64,000 nucleotides of DNA, from positions 262,722,624-262,786,623 of the forward strand of contig NC_081406.1 in assembly GCF_030272615.1 (NCBI RefSeq), given 5' to 3'. The DNA is from Cryptomeria japonica (Eukaryota > Streptophyta > Pinopsida > Cupressales > Cupressaceae). Below, one piece after another: positions 10,789 through 21,639 of this stretch (position 1 is the stretch's first letter; each line of letters opens with the position of its first letter). A program made the translations under genes and the position numbers. The notes under the pieces are model-generated. The model worked only from the letters and a program-made list of their open reading frames with translations, ran no database searches and was not told where the DNA came from.

Positions 10789-13700
10789 GTAAGACATCGT
10801 CATGTGCTTTCTATCCATACATTTTTGCTATATTTTGCTATTTCCTTTTCTAAAAACTACTTCAATCAGTGTCAAAATCTTTTTGTATTTAGTATATTAG
10901 GTTTTATATTTTGTATTACAGAAAATGTTGGGAGAAAATGTTGGGAAAATAAGATTGTAGCAAAATTTGGAAAAATTTGGATTTGATTGTGAAATATTTT
11001 TAATCATCAATGTTCAGGTCATGAATCATATTCATGATCAGGATGAGGTTGAGCTAGGAAAAAGAATATGATCTGAAACATTGATGATAAGAAATATTAC
11101 AGAATCAAATTAAAAAATAATTACACAGACAGTGGAGGATTCATGCTACTAAGAGTGCATATTGTCTCAATTACCTTCGACACTTCATTAACTTCAATTT
11201 TTTGTTTCTACCTTTCCTATTTTTAGCGATCTGAATAAGCTGTGCTGTGACGTCGTGTCCGTCCTGGTGAAGGAGAAGCATAAGAGAAAAATTCCTTTCC
11301 TAGTTGCAAAATATGCTGTGGGACTTGATGAGCTTGTGAATGATTTCCACAGCCATTGCCAGAGAAATGGGCAGATGAAAGATAGAGTAATTGGCATCTT
11401 TGGAATGGGAGGATCTGGCAAGACCACTCTCGCCAAAGACTTGTTCAATCGCAAACAGTCAGAATTCAGCGGATCAACTAGTCTGTTTGATGTGAGGGAC
11501 AAACATGCCAAAGGTGAGATGGGTTCTTTGCAGTGTAATCTTCTTAAAGAATTGTTTCCTGAGCTTTTTAAAAAATTGTTTCCTCGGATAGGAAAAAGAT
11601 TTCCTAGTATAGAAGATGGAATTGCTGCTGTCAAGGATATCCTTCAAAGGAGCCGCGAATCAAGGTTCCTTATAGTTATAGATGATGTTGATAATCAGAT
11701 GCAGTTAGATGCCTTATTACCTATGGATGCCCTCAATGCCAACAGTTTGGTGATTGTCACAACTCGTGACGAGAGGCTTCTTATACAGGCTGGAATAAGA
11801 ATCCGTTATAAGATGAAAGAAATGAATCCAGAGCATAGCAGAGAGCTCTTCTGCTGGCATGCGTTTCATAGACAATCTTGTAAAAGTGGATTTGAGAATT
11901 TGGTAGACAGCTTTGTCGAAGTGTGTGGAGGTTTACCTCTTGCTCTTCGAGTGATGGGTGGGGATGTTTTTGGCAGTGACAAGGCTTATTGGAAGTTACA
12001 ATTAGATACTGTTAAGGCAAGACTACACAAAGACATAAAACATACACTCAAACTAAGCTATGATGCTCTGGAAGAAGATCAAAAACAGATCTTTATGGAT
12101 ATAGCATGCTTTTTCATAGGGAAAAAGGTGAGCAGGGCCATAAGTATATGGAAGGCTTCAAGGTGGAGAGCAGAACATGCACTTCAGATCCTCAAAGACA
12201 AGTGCTTGGTTGAAGTGCAACTTTGTGCTGAGTGGAACAAAGACGAATATGAGCCAGCATTTGTTTTGAGAATGCATGACCACCTCCGCGACTTGGGAAG
12301 AGAAATGGCAGACAATGAAATGAGCAATCCTTGTCAGTTGTGGCATCATACAGATCTCGTATGTGTTTTTTGCGGTCTTAATTTCAAGGGTTTGATTTAA
12401 ACAGCACATTCTAAGCTTTGACTAGCATAGATGGTTCATCTGAAATTGTACTAATTTGAATTTTTTTCTAATAAGACATATCTATTAATACAATTTCAGA
12501 TGAACCACCTGAACAATTCAAAATTTGAAATATATTTTAATAAATTTCAACCTAGAAATTTGATTTATTTTCTACATACATAACTTAGAATCAACAGTTT
12601 CTAACTCCATAAAATTTGAATTCAGATTTCACTGCAAAACATTCTCATGGAGTCCAAAAGAAAGAATTTCAGATATTTCAATGAAACTACTAAGCAGATG
12701 ACATATCTTCTGGAAACTTCAAAGACATCAACCGATTTACAAGGCTTGAACTTCACTCTAATTCCAATCATCAGTATATTCCTGAATGGATTCCTCTACA
12801 AAATCTGCACACTTTAAGATTGGAAGGAGTATCACCTGCAAAATTGTGGCAAAGGGATAACCAGGTATATGCTTTTTCTTGATAAAAGTTTAAATTTTGC
12901 TGGCATCAACAAATAGTTTGTTCTTGTAAGACTTTCTATCAGTTTGAAACGAAGTGATTGTAAATTCCAGGTTCCACTCAAGTTGAAAGAGCTATCTTGC
13001 CGCTTTAATGGTCATTTTTTTCAACCCTTCACCCAAGATATGCTTATGAGAGACTTAAATGAACTGGTGAGTTCGTTTGGAATTTTAAAACATCTGGAAA
13101 GTCTGTACCTTCAATTTGGACCTGAATTTCAAATCTTAGAATGGAATTGCTTGCTAAAACATGTAAGAGAACTCACCAATCTGAAAACTTTAGAGTTTGC
13201 AACCTTAAATGTAGAAGGGGAATTCATTTTGAGCAACAGGGGACAGACAACTGATGATCAATTTCGTATGAGAAACCTTGAAGCCATAACTCTGTGTTGT
13301 ACATTCAAAACAAGGAAGGTCTCAATTAGTGGACAGTTGTGTCCCACGCTCAAATCTCTTAAGCTTTATTCTATGGTAGATCTAATTGAAGTGGATTTAA
13401 CAGGGTTAACCACACTGGAATGTCTGGTGCTGTTGGATTGTGGAAAGTTGAGAAAAGTATTGGGCAATGATCTGCCAGAGCTTGAAATGTTCAGCATAAA
13501 ATTCTGCTGGGCTATCAGAGAGTTGCCAAATTTTGGGCGTGCCAGTTGTCTCAAGAGGATCTATATTCGACGCTGTCGGAACCTGGAGGATATATCAGCT
13601 ATTGAAGGAATTAAGGGATTGAAGATGATATGGATTTCGTATTGTCCAGAGTTGAAGAATATAAAAGCTATTGAACAGTTGAAGGGATTGAAGAGAATCT

Positions 13701-14345
13701 GGATTCAGGAATGTACAAAGCTGCAGGGTGTAATTTGCTTTAAAGAATTGAAGGGATTGAAGAGAATCTTCATTGGGGGTTGTACAAGGCTGCAGAGTAT
13801 ACAAGGCATTGAATTTCTAATATGCCTGGAGAGCATTATCATTACTGCATGTCCGAAGTTACAGAATTTAATGGGTATTGAAGAATTGAAAGGATTGAAG
13901 GAGATGATTATTGCAGATACTCCTATAACAAGTTGCATTGAAAGGTTGCAGGTATTAAACGCAGATTTGTGTATTTTCTCATTAGTTTCTCTATTATTTA
14001 CTCTTTGCAATTTCTTTTAGTTTTTGGAACAGTTGCATCTGAATACAGTATTTCTAAACATTCTGTTTTGAAATTAATTTCGTGAGAGGGCTGTGATTTC
14101 AGAGATTGCCATGGGAGCTTAAAATTCTAGTGGGGAGATCAAACATGGCAGATTCAATCGTAAATGAAGATGTACTCACATGGAATTTGCCCAGGGCACA
14201 TTTTAATGCAGATAAAATTGGCGACACATTGTCTATGGCGGATGGTTTCTGCGAAATAGAGTGTGAGAAGATCAGTAGGAAACTGTTGAGAAACATGTGT
14301 CTCAACCTCGCAGTCTTTTTCTGGAAAATTCCAGAATTTGTTTGA
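10247..14345 (+). CDS. TIR-NBS-LRR (TNL) immune receptor gene, five exons, one apparent frameshift
   Basis: Intracellular immune receptor gene. My exon model, all with GT-AG borders, is 10247-10788, 11227-12358, 12626-12864, 12971-13951 and 14103-14345. The start is the ATG at 10247 (MASTSTSG); the frame is open upstream from 10163 but that part looks like UTR. Exon 1 is the TIR domain, exon 2 the NB-ARC, exons 3-5 the LRR and a tail. All junctions are phase-consistent except inside exon 3. There the frame of MTYLL must shift by one base near 12711 to continue as GNFKDINRFTRLELH and PEWIPLQNLHTLRLEG; exon 3 is 239 nt instead of 240. As written, the product would end early in the LRR, leaving a TIR-NBS protein. 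Alternatives are a sequencing error or an expressed truncated TN form. The intact product would be about 1045 aa. Such receptors make TIR-derived nucleotide signals when activated by effectors (family knowledge). Confidence 0.85.
10993..11098. repeat. Imperfect inverted repeat in TNL intron 1
   Basis: Arms about 10993-11033 and 11063-11098 share ATCATCAATGTT and ATCATATTC in inverted order, with an indel. Looks like a small decayed hairpin or MITE. Confidence 0.55.
11227..12358 (+). CDS. TNL exon 2: NB-ARC domain
   Basis: P-loop GIFGMGGSGKTT (about residues 237-248), RNBS-A region, kinase-2 FLIVIDDVD (about 328-335), RNBS-B SLVIVTTRDERLL, GLPLAL (about 416-421), RNBS-D-like IFMDIACFFIG and the MHD box RMHDHLRDLGREM (about 529-541). 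The Asp that follows the kinase-2 hydrophobic run and is typical of TNLs is present. Acceptor AG at 11225-11226, donor GT at 12359. This ATP/ADP switch module looks intact. Confidence 0.9.
12433..12506. repeat. Perfect 18-bp inverted repeat in TNL intron 2
   Basis: GGTTCATCTGAAATTGTA at 12433-12450 and its exact reverse complement at 12489-12506, separated by 38 bp. It could be a small MITE or a stable hairpin in the pre-mRNA. Confidence 0.85.
12626..12864 (+). CDS. TNL exon 3: start of LRR, contains the 1-bp deletion
   Basis: Acceptor ...TTCAG at 12621-12625, phase 0 from exon 2. It reads ISLQNILMESKRKNFRYFN and TTKQMTYLL, then must change frame near 12711 to give GNFKDINRFTRLELH and IPEWIPLQNLHTLRLEG up to the donor CAG|GTATAT at 12865. 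IPxWIPLQNLxxLR is, from family knowledge, a recurrent phrase at the start of conifer TNL LRRs, which supports the frame change. Confidence 0.8.
12971..13951 (+). CDS. TNL exon 4: leucine-rich repeats
   Basis: 327 codons in phase 0. Begins VPLKLKELSCRF. The second half is a regular series of about 23-residue repeats: IKGLKMIWISYCPELKNI, then IEQLKGLKRIWIQECTKLQ, then FKELKGLKRIFIGGCTRLQ, then CLESIIITACPKLQ, then IEELKGLKEMIIADTP. This is the TNL-type LRR with a Cys-x2-Leu turn. Acceptor CCAG at 12967-12970, donor CAG|GTATTA at 13952. Confidence 0.85.
14103..14345 (+). CDS. TNL exon 5
   Basis: After acceptor TTTCAG (ends 14102) the frame reads RLPWELKILVGRSNMADSIV, then EDVLTWNLPRAHFNADKIGD, to a TGA at 14343-14345 after FFWKIPEFV. 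It matches the region that normally follows the LRR in this receptor family (from memory of the family). Whether the TGA is the natural end or a decay stop is unclear, because a further family-type exon lies at 14984-15526. Confidence 0.7.
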   Translation, partial: RLPWELKILVGRSNMADSIVNEDVLTWNLPRAHFNADKIGDTLSMADGFCEIECEKISRKLLRNMCLNLAVFFWKIPEFV

Positions 14346-14390
14346 GGTAGTTTTCCACATGTTTATGCATTGGAAAATGGTTAGTGAGTT

Positions 14391-14966
14391 GTTAAAAATG
14401 AGTCTTGTCCATAGTAGAATATAAGTGGGCCATTTTTAGAGCCTTAATGACTTATTTTGTGACTTTTGAGAGGGTCTAAGCTAGGGGACAAAATTATGGA
14501 CGGGATTACCATTTTAACCTGGTTGTTTTTCCATTTTGGAAATGTAAATGTCAAAAATGGGCACCATGTGGCATGGTGGTTAAGCCCATGGTTTTGTAAA
14601 ACTACAAGTGGTTTCCAGGTTGTAAAATCACTATAAAATGAGGGCTTGGGGAGGAGTTTGATCATTAAGTTTTTGCAAGACTGGATGCTAGAAGGAGTCT
14701 CTCTGAGTTCGAGTTGTGGTGATGCACTCTTGTAAGAACTTGCATTGCAAGTGTATTGTAATCAGCTTGATTTGATAATACATTGTGCGAGTTTTGGAGG
14801 GTGGGGTTTTTCTCCCAGAAGGGTTTCCCCACGGTAATCACTGTATTATGTGTTCATTGCTATTTTGTTTATGCTTTATTATGCATTTCTTGATATCTTA
14901 GTAATATTTAAGTTGAAAGTTGCATAACCGTCCTCTCAAGATTAGCGTAGGAAGTGTTTCCGCACA
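14391..14966 (+). mobile_element. Probable solo copia-type LTR
   Basis: About 576 bp from TGTTAAAAATGAG to ...TTTCCGCACA. It holds a promoter-like CTATAAAATGAGG (about 14631) and the U5-type phrase GGTTTTTCTCCCAGAAGG then GTTTCCCCACGG (about 14809-14835) common in Ty1-copia LTRs. No internal region or second LTR adjoins it. I found no convincing 5-bp TSD, so the 5' border is approximate. It lies between TNL exon 5 and the probable C-terminal exon. Confidence 0.6.
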
Positions 14967-14983
14967 CCTTTGCTTCCTTACAG

Positions 14984-15526
14984 AAACAAGTAGAGGAGAT
15001 GATCAATTTGTTTCATAAAACCCAACATTCTCTCAGTACTTTTATCTTTTGTGCTATACTTAATGGGTTACCTCATATAGGGAGCGACATTTGTAATGGG
15101 ACCAGGGTTATGGTCGAGGGGGTTCTTGACCGAACACAAACAAATCTTTGCAATGATGGTGGATATTGGATATATGTGTGTGTGGTTAATGGAGAAAAGA
15201 TCTCAAATTTTGACTCCTGGATGTCATCAAAAGAAAAGCTCTCAAAATATGACTCTCGAATGCCATCACAAGATGAAGAGAAGGCATTTTTAATGGGAGT
15301 TAAGAAAGGTGAGGAAAGGAAAACCCTCCACATATTGCAGAGCTTAGTTGCTCAACTATGCATTAGCAATAGAATTGTGTCTATCGACAACAAAGTCGAT
15401 GAGAATGAGTATGGTGAAGCGGGGAAGATAAGTTTCTACTATGATGATTTGGTTGAGTATGTTGACCAGGATGAAGAATATGATAGTGGTGATGATGATT
15501 GTAATGATAATGTAAATTTTAATTGA
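14984..15526 (+). CDS. Probable C-terminal exon of the TNL gene
   Basis: The open frame begins after a good acceptor (CTTCCTTACAG ending 14983) and reads KQVEEMINLFHKTQHS, GTRVMVEGVLDRTQ, GGYWIYVCVVNGEK, DEEKAFLMGVKKGEERKTL, VEYVDQDEEYDSGDDD, ending in TGA at 15524-15526. The C-terminus is acidic. I recall similar post-LRR tails in conifer TNLs; this cannot be confirmed here. A diverged copy with stops is at 21640-21960, showing that the block belongs to a duplicated gene unit. It cannot be read through from exon 5 because of the TGA at 14343 and the probable LTR in between. It could be spliced on as a last exon, or be orphaned. Confidence 0.55.
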   Translation, partial: KQVEEMINLFHKTQHSLSTFIFCAILNGLPHIGSDICNGTRVMVEGVLDRTQTNLCNDGGYWIYVCVVNGEKISNFDSWMSSKEKLSKYDSRMPSQDEEKAFLMGVKKGEERKTLHILQSLVAQLCISNRIVSIDNKVDENEYGEAGKISFYYDDLVEYVDQDEEYDSGDDDCNDNVNFN

Positions 15527-17738
15527 AATTTTGGTTGCTGTAAATTTGATTGTGGGTATTTTAATAAAATTATTATTTATATTTAATTTTTATCCAGAGA
15601 AATATTTTGAAGAAGTTAAATTAATAAGACAGATTAAAAGATAATTTGAGAGAATACTAATTTACTTTACCACCTATTTTGGATAAGATCTATATTATAT
15701 TTTATTTTACTTTGAAAGTAACATGTAGTAGATTTGATTTATGTACTTAATTGATGATTTCTTGTAAGGATAAGATTTATGAATTGAAGTCAAGAACTAT
15801 TAAACGTAAAAATAAATATTGATGACTGTAGATGCACAAACCCATCTAGTAATGTAAGGTCTAATAGGATCAATACTCTCAAGAGAGTGAACACTTGGGA
15901 ACATTGTGGAGAAATAAGGTAGGCTATTGCAATGATAACTTAAACAAATAGTGATTAAGTTTTATGTATCCTTTAAATTAAATTGTGACTAACCATTGAT
16001 TAACAAGAAGCATGTAGTAGCAAATTAAAATAAATAAACAAATATGAATTATATAGCATTAGAATGAAATGGAGAAACTCTTTCAAGAAAAATTTCACCA
16101 TTAAAGGAATTTTGGAGCTCATATTAATCAAATAAATATTATTATGTACAATGAAAATCCATCCAATGTTTTGATTTGATAGTATTTCAATCGCATAACA
16201 TTATTTCAATTGCAAGACATAATAAAAAAGTTATCTCACCCCTCCAATTTATAACACAAAGAGGAACAAAATTCGGTATGAAGGAGAACAAATAGTGCTT
16301 GAAGGAGGTAATGTCCCATGATGAGTAAATTATGAGGTAGAATACATTTAGAATTTACTATCAAGAGGATCAAGAGTTATTTGTGGTAGGTAAGGGGTGA
16401 AGGGCATGGGAATATATAGGGAAGGGTGGTTGTGGAGGTAGAATATGACAATAAGATGGCTGAAACAACTGAATCCCCTTTGCCATAATAGGGCCTCACT
16501 CTTCATACGGAATATCTATTGGGAAATGATAGATTGTATGTCACACAAGAATACATTGGAAAACATGATAACTCATAAGGTATATCGAATGAGGGAAGTA
16601 TTAAAAGACTTCATGATAGAATCAATATATCACAAAGGGATAACACAAGGGATAGAGTAAGGGTAGTTAGTATCATGGGAAATATTTTTTGGGATACTTG
16701 ATGAAATATAATGTGAAACATTGAGAATGATATGATATGTTTGGTGAAAGATAAGACTATCTCCAATGGAGGATGAGCATTGAAGGATGTGGGTATTGGA
16801 TTAATGTCACGGGGAATGATAGGATTATTAGGAGCAATGGTGGGATGGATGATAGTGTTAACCTATGATTTTGAATAAATGAAATTGTATTAGTTCTTAT
16901 AGAGAGAAGATGAGGTGTTATATTTGTTTTCCTTGTCATATTTTTGAATCTCCTTATTTTTCCATTCTTATTTCACCTTTTATATTGTGTGTCTCATCAT
17001 CTTATCACATGTTTATGTTTAAAAGATGTTATCTAGATGTGACTTACTGCATTCTTATTTTTACTTTTAATGGTTATATAAGATATTATTTATGTATATC
17101 TTATCACCATTGTTCCATGATGATTATGATTAAATTTTATAATGAAATCTCATAGATTCTTTAAAACATGCATGTTATATTTATATTTAAGTCATGTTAC
17201 AATGGAATTTGTGTTTTTAATATGATTCTTGATTGGAGTAGAAAATTTGATCTAATACTAATTTGTACTAAATTAGTTATTAAATTAACAACATAAATTA
17301 TAATTTTTTACATCCATTTAAAGTTAATATATTTTTTAAAGAATTGAGAAGAAATAGGAAATGTATGCACATAATGTAACTTATTTTTAATTTAAAATTT
17401 ATATGAGACCTTTACCTAACATCCACCTGCATCATGTAGAGGATGTTGGATATGAATTTGAATAGAAGCATGAGTTGACATTGGAACCTATGTACACATG
17501 CAGACATAAAGTTAGAAAATGTCTAGTAGAGAACTTTATTTGTACATGTATTAAAAACTTAATATAAAACCACGTGTACTTAGAAGTTAGGTGACTTATA
17601 CCTCATGATGATGTATCAAAATGCTCACATACTACAAATCTCCAACGCCTAACACATTATGTAATATATCATCAACCACCTAATACATAGGATTTTAATC
17701 AAAGGGTCAACTTATGTATGTGATTCATTTTATGTTCA
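15527..17738. other. Intergenic; 15590-15907 is the 3' flank shared with the TNL tail copy
   Basis: 15590-15907 matches about 22230-22705 (with an extra stretch in the latter). It contains TTACCACCTA, AAGGATAAGATTT and GAACACTTGGGAACAT in the same order. From 15910 to 17738 the sequence is AT-rich; I see only small composition-driven frames and no gene or element border. Confidence 0.55.
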
Positions 17739-17880
17739 CGTAGACACCTAAATTTGATTAATTGAATTAATTGAATTTAACTATCCTGGATGCCTTTAAT
17801 TAAATAATTATGCATTATTTCATTAATTGGTGTTCTCTCTTTCTAGCCAATTAATCTTATTAATTACGCTATAGTCTTCC

Positions 17881-18702
17881 TTTAATTAATTATTTGACAA
17901 TCATAAATCATTTAATTGATTAAATCCACCTCCTATTAAATAAATCAAATGAATAATTTAACTATTTAATTCATTTTGTCCTTTCCTCTTAATTCTCTCA
18001 TAGAGTTAACTAATTAATTAATTATATTTCCCCCACATGTCTCTTAACTCTATCCCTCATCTAATCCTTCCTATAAACCTTACCCATTTGGCTAACCATA
18101 GGTTTTAGTCAACCTTATCCTCTTTTCCTCACCATATGTGCACATTCCAAAATATCTTAAATATCGTAATATTTGGGGAAATATCTTCATATTTGGAAAT
18201 GAGTCCCCTTTTAATTAATTACTTGACAATCATAAATCATTTAGTTAATTAAATTCACCTCCTATTAAATAAATCAACATGCATAATTTGACTATTTAAT
18301 TCATCTTTTGTCCCTTTCCTCCTTTTTCCCATTATGGAATTAATTAATTAAATTAATTCTATTTCGTCACGTCTCCTAACTTTAACCCTCATCCAACTCT
18401 TCCTCTAACTTAACCCACCTAGCTAACCATAGGTTTTAGTCAACATTATTCTCTTTCCCTTCCCATATGTGTGCACATTCCCAAATATCTTGAATTTCCT
18501 AATATATAGGGAAATTTCTTAAAATTTAGGGAAATTTCTTAAAATTTGGGGAAATATCTTAAACATCCCAATATTTGAAAATATTTTCATATTTGGAATG
18601 GAATCCTCCTATTTGGGTGTCTCTCTCCCAAATAGGCATGCGTCATCAAGGACACATGTTATTCCATAGGTTTTAGTCAACCTTATCCTCTTTCCCTCCC
18701 CA
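17881..18702. repeat. About 330-bp tandem duplication with a third partial copy
   Basis: 17881-18209 and 18210-18540 share TTAATTAATTAYTTGACAAT, CACCTCCTATTAAATAAATC and GCTAACCATAGGTTTTAGTC in order. A third partial copy starts at about 18664 and resumes at 19638 after the hAT-like element: 18470-18660 matches 19638-19815. Confidence 0.75.
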
Positions 18703-19629
18703 CGGGCCTAAAATTTGACAAGCTAGATGGCTGTTTTTTCACTTTTGGACCATATATGACAACTTAAAAATTTATTGGACTGTATGCATTGACATGCTAT
18801 ATTTTTCTAAAGACGTATATATGACATTTCAAATAATTAATAAACCGTAAAAAAATATAATAGATAATATATATTATATAGTATTATAATTCATAATATT
18901 TTTTTTTGATAGGTAATTGGCCGAAGCCTGAATAGCTTTTGGCTGGAGCTATGAACCAGTGGGGACACAGTAGGGGGGCCCATCCCCAATCTTTGAATTA
19001 TTATTATTATTTTGTTTGATTAGATTGACCCCAAGACCTTCCCCATCCTATGGAAGGCCAAGAGTCGCAGCTTAGAATTCCTCTTTAGATGTCCCTATTG
19101 GGAGTTGAACTTGGGTCTCCACCATGATAACCCAGTGTTTTAACCAGTTAAGCTCAACCCCTTGGACATTATAATTCATAATATTGAAATATATTATTTA
19201 GAATGTTTTTTATAAAAATACAAATTTATTTAGAATATTTTAAAATGGTAAGATATTATTGTTTCAAATTTTAAAAATATTTTAATATGATTTTTTAGAA
19301 TAGTTTCTATTTTCTTATATGAATTTGGAAACTTGACATAATTGAATCAATTTTAAAATATTTTAATATGATTTTTTAGAATATTTTGTATATTCTTATA
19401 TGAATTTAGAAACTTAGTAAATTTAATTTTTTACATGTTTTTAATAAGGTTGTCCTCTAGATAAATTTAGAAACTTGTCATAATACATAAAATTTAAGAT
19501 TTTGTCATAAATTCATTTTTTTGACAATTAATATTTTTCTAAAAACATCAAATGAAAGCCATCAAAAGAACCAAGCCGTCACAAAAAATTCATGTACCAG
19601 GTAGGGTTGGCCGTCAAATTTCAGGCCTG
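18703..19629. mobile_element. hAT-like non-autonomous DNA transposon with 8-bp TSD
   Basis: Termini CGGGCCTAAAATTTGAC at 18703 and the reverse complement CAGGCCTGAAATTTGAC ending at 19629 form 17-bp inverted repeats with two mismatches. The 8-bp sequence CCTCCCCA flanks both sides (18695-18702 and 19630-19637). Eight-bp TSDs are typical of hAT elements. There is no transposase. Removing it rejoins the third copy of the 330-bp repeat, which is independent proof of the borders. It carries the SINE at 18901-19167. Confidence 0.9.
18901..19167 (-). mobile_element. Complete tRNA-derived SINE with 18-bp TSD
   Basis: The minus strand starts GTCCAAGGGGTTGAGCTTAA. The A-box-like TGAGCTTAACTGG is at 19144-19156 and the B-box-like AAGTTCAACTC at 19102-19112. 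The body ends GGCCAATTACCTATC followed by an A-tail (T run at 18901-18907). The 18-bp ATTATAATTCATAATATT is perfectly duplicated at 18883-18900 and 19168-19185. The box sequences are those of a tRNA-like RNA polymerase III promoter; the 3' half has a short ATT repeat. Mobilised in trans by a LINE (family knowledge). Confidence 0.92.
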
Positions 19630-19983
19630 CCTCCCCATATGTGTGCACATTCCCAAATATCTTGAATATCCTAATATTTAGGGAAATTTCCTAAAATTTG
19701 AGGAAATGTCCTAATTACCTTGATATTTGGAAATATCTTTATATTTGGAATGGTACCTTCTTATTTGGGTGTCTCTTTCCCAAATAGGCATGTGCCTTCA
19801 AGGACACTTGTCATTTTCATCCATAACACTTGCCCTTCTCAAGGTCAAGTACATCTCATTTTCATGCCTCTTCTTCTCCCACCTTGGCCTATTTAATCTG
19901 CTCATTTTCCTTCACAATCCATCCACTTTCATGCTATCATACCATTATAATGCCAATTTAATTACTCACATCCATACACTTTG

Positions 19984-21163
19984 TGTATGCATGTAAAATT
20001 CATCTTAATAACAATGTATCAATTAGAATCAAAGGGAAATCACGAATCCCTATCTAATCAAAGAATCTAACAAACAAGCCGATGAAATAATGCAATATCA
20101 AACAAATAGGAATTAAAATAGTTCAAATCAAACTCCCTATTCCAAGATTGCATATCGCTTCCATTGCTCTTCTCTTTTCTGTGGTATGACGGCTCTCAGA
20201 TATTGCGCTAGTAACCTGCAAGTGACACAAAGATTCAAAGTTCGTGATTATTGAGAATGGAGATTGAATGTTCAATTTATAGATTTTTGTGGAGAAGATT
20301 GATTGAAAGGTGGAATAGATTGATCAAGAGGTGGAACTCAGGTGAGTTCAAATAAAAATTGATAGTTGAACTGCTGATTGTAGGAGTGGAACTCAATAGA
20401 TTGAATAGATTAATTGAGTCAACTGATTGAGAAAAAGCTGACTGAAGGAAGAAAAAGAATGATTGGAGGAAATAAAGAGGATGACAAAGAAAGCTTAATT
20501 TAGAAAAAGCTAACTGAAAGATGGAAATAGAGATTGGAGAGATAATTGATTTAATTAATTAATTTAGCATGTGCTTGCACTTTGACTTAAATTTTCAATT
20601 TAATCTTTGCATGAGATTTATTCAAATAACTGAATTTATTTTAATTCAATTTAGCATTTGAATATATTTAGAACTTGACTTTGATTTTCAATTTGGTTTT
20701 TGAAATCATGCACATGTAACTAGAAGAATTAATTAGTTAATTAAATAATTTAAAGAAACTATTTAATTATTTAGAAATGGAACTTAATTAAATAATAAAG
20801 ATTATTTAATTTAAAGGATAAAATCACAATTAATTAAATAATAAATATTTAATTAATATTTAGAAGAGGGTTGATTAATTAGATGATTAGAGATAGAAAT
20901 TGAGAATTAATTTATTTAAATAATAAAGATTATTTAAATAGGGGAATTAATCAAAATTAATTAAATAATAAATATTTAATTAATATTTAGAAAATGATTA
21001 AAATGATTAAATGATGATAGAATAAGAAATAATTAGTAATATTATGAGGAAATATGAAATAGAAGAATAAGATTAATTAAATTAATTAAATAATTAAATA
21101 ATTATTTAATCAATTAGAGGAATAATTAGTACATGATCAATGAGACATTTTTAGGTGTCTACA
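19984..21163 (-). mobile_element. Solo LTR, Tat/gypsy-like, 5-bp TSD
   Basis: Minus-strand LTR of 1180 bp from TGTAGACACCTAAAAATG to ...CATGCATACA. CTTTG is duplicated at 19979-19983 and 21164-21168. The first ten bases equal those of the full Tat element at 40979-54451, and both LTRs have TTAATTAAATAA-rich U3 regions, so they are probably relatives. No internal region remains, consistent with LTR-LTR recombination. Confidence 0.85.
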
Positions 21164-21639
21164 CTTTGCATCCAATTTAGCTTAGTTTTTTGCATATCCA
21201 ACCATCATGGAGCACAATCAAGCACCCTTGGAAGCATAGATCGAGCAAACATCCAATCAAAGGACCATCAAATCGAAGGGTTATTGGTTTGCATTTTAAA
21301 CACTTTCTTTTTATTTAGTTTAATTTCCCTTCTTAAACATCATTATCTTGAGTGTTTGATTTATTTGTGTTTCGCGTAGATTGTTAACTTAGTATTTCAA
21401 TCATTTTATTTGCACACATTTTCACTCACACACTTAATATACCTAAAATTATAAATTATAGTTTAATATGAATTTCTTGTAATATACTACCCCAATTATA
21501 TCACTAATGACCCTTCCAATCCCAATGATCTTTGAAGAATTAATGGACATAGTGATACTTGTAGATGGTGCCAAGTACAAAACCAACACAATGTCACCAA
21601 AAAAAATCTTACTATATGATCTTGGTCTAAAATTTGTGC

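Larger units (their letters stand above)
17739..21420 (+). mobile_element. Possible old solo LTR (outer shell of a nested cluster)
   Basis: Starts (C)GTAGACACCTAAATTTG, like the TGTAGACACC start of the Tat LTRs in this window. It continues through a 330-bp tandem duplication, a promoter-like CCTATTTAATCTGC (about 19888), and a U5-like stretch with GTTTGATTTATTTGTG (about 21354), ending near ...TTTGCACACA (about 21420). The three younger insertions listed below interrupt it. No TSD found, so this is tentative. Confidence 0.35.

Noticed and set aside
19727-19996. 89-residue frame, plus strand
   Set aside because: It runs across the junction of the solo LTR at 19984; no conservation or domain.
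17739-21420. Firm call of the outer LTR
   Set aside because: No TSD or paired LTR found, so it is listed only as a low-confidence element.
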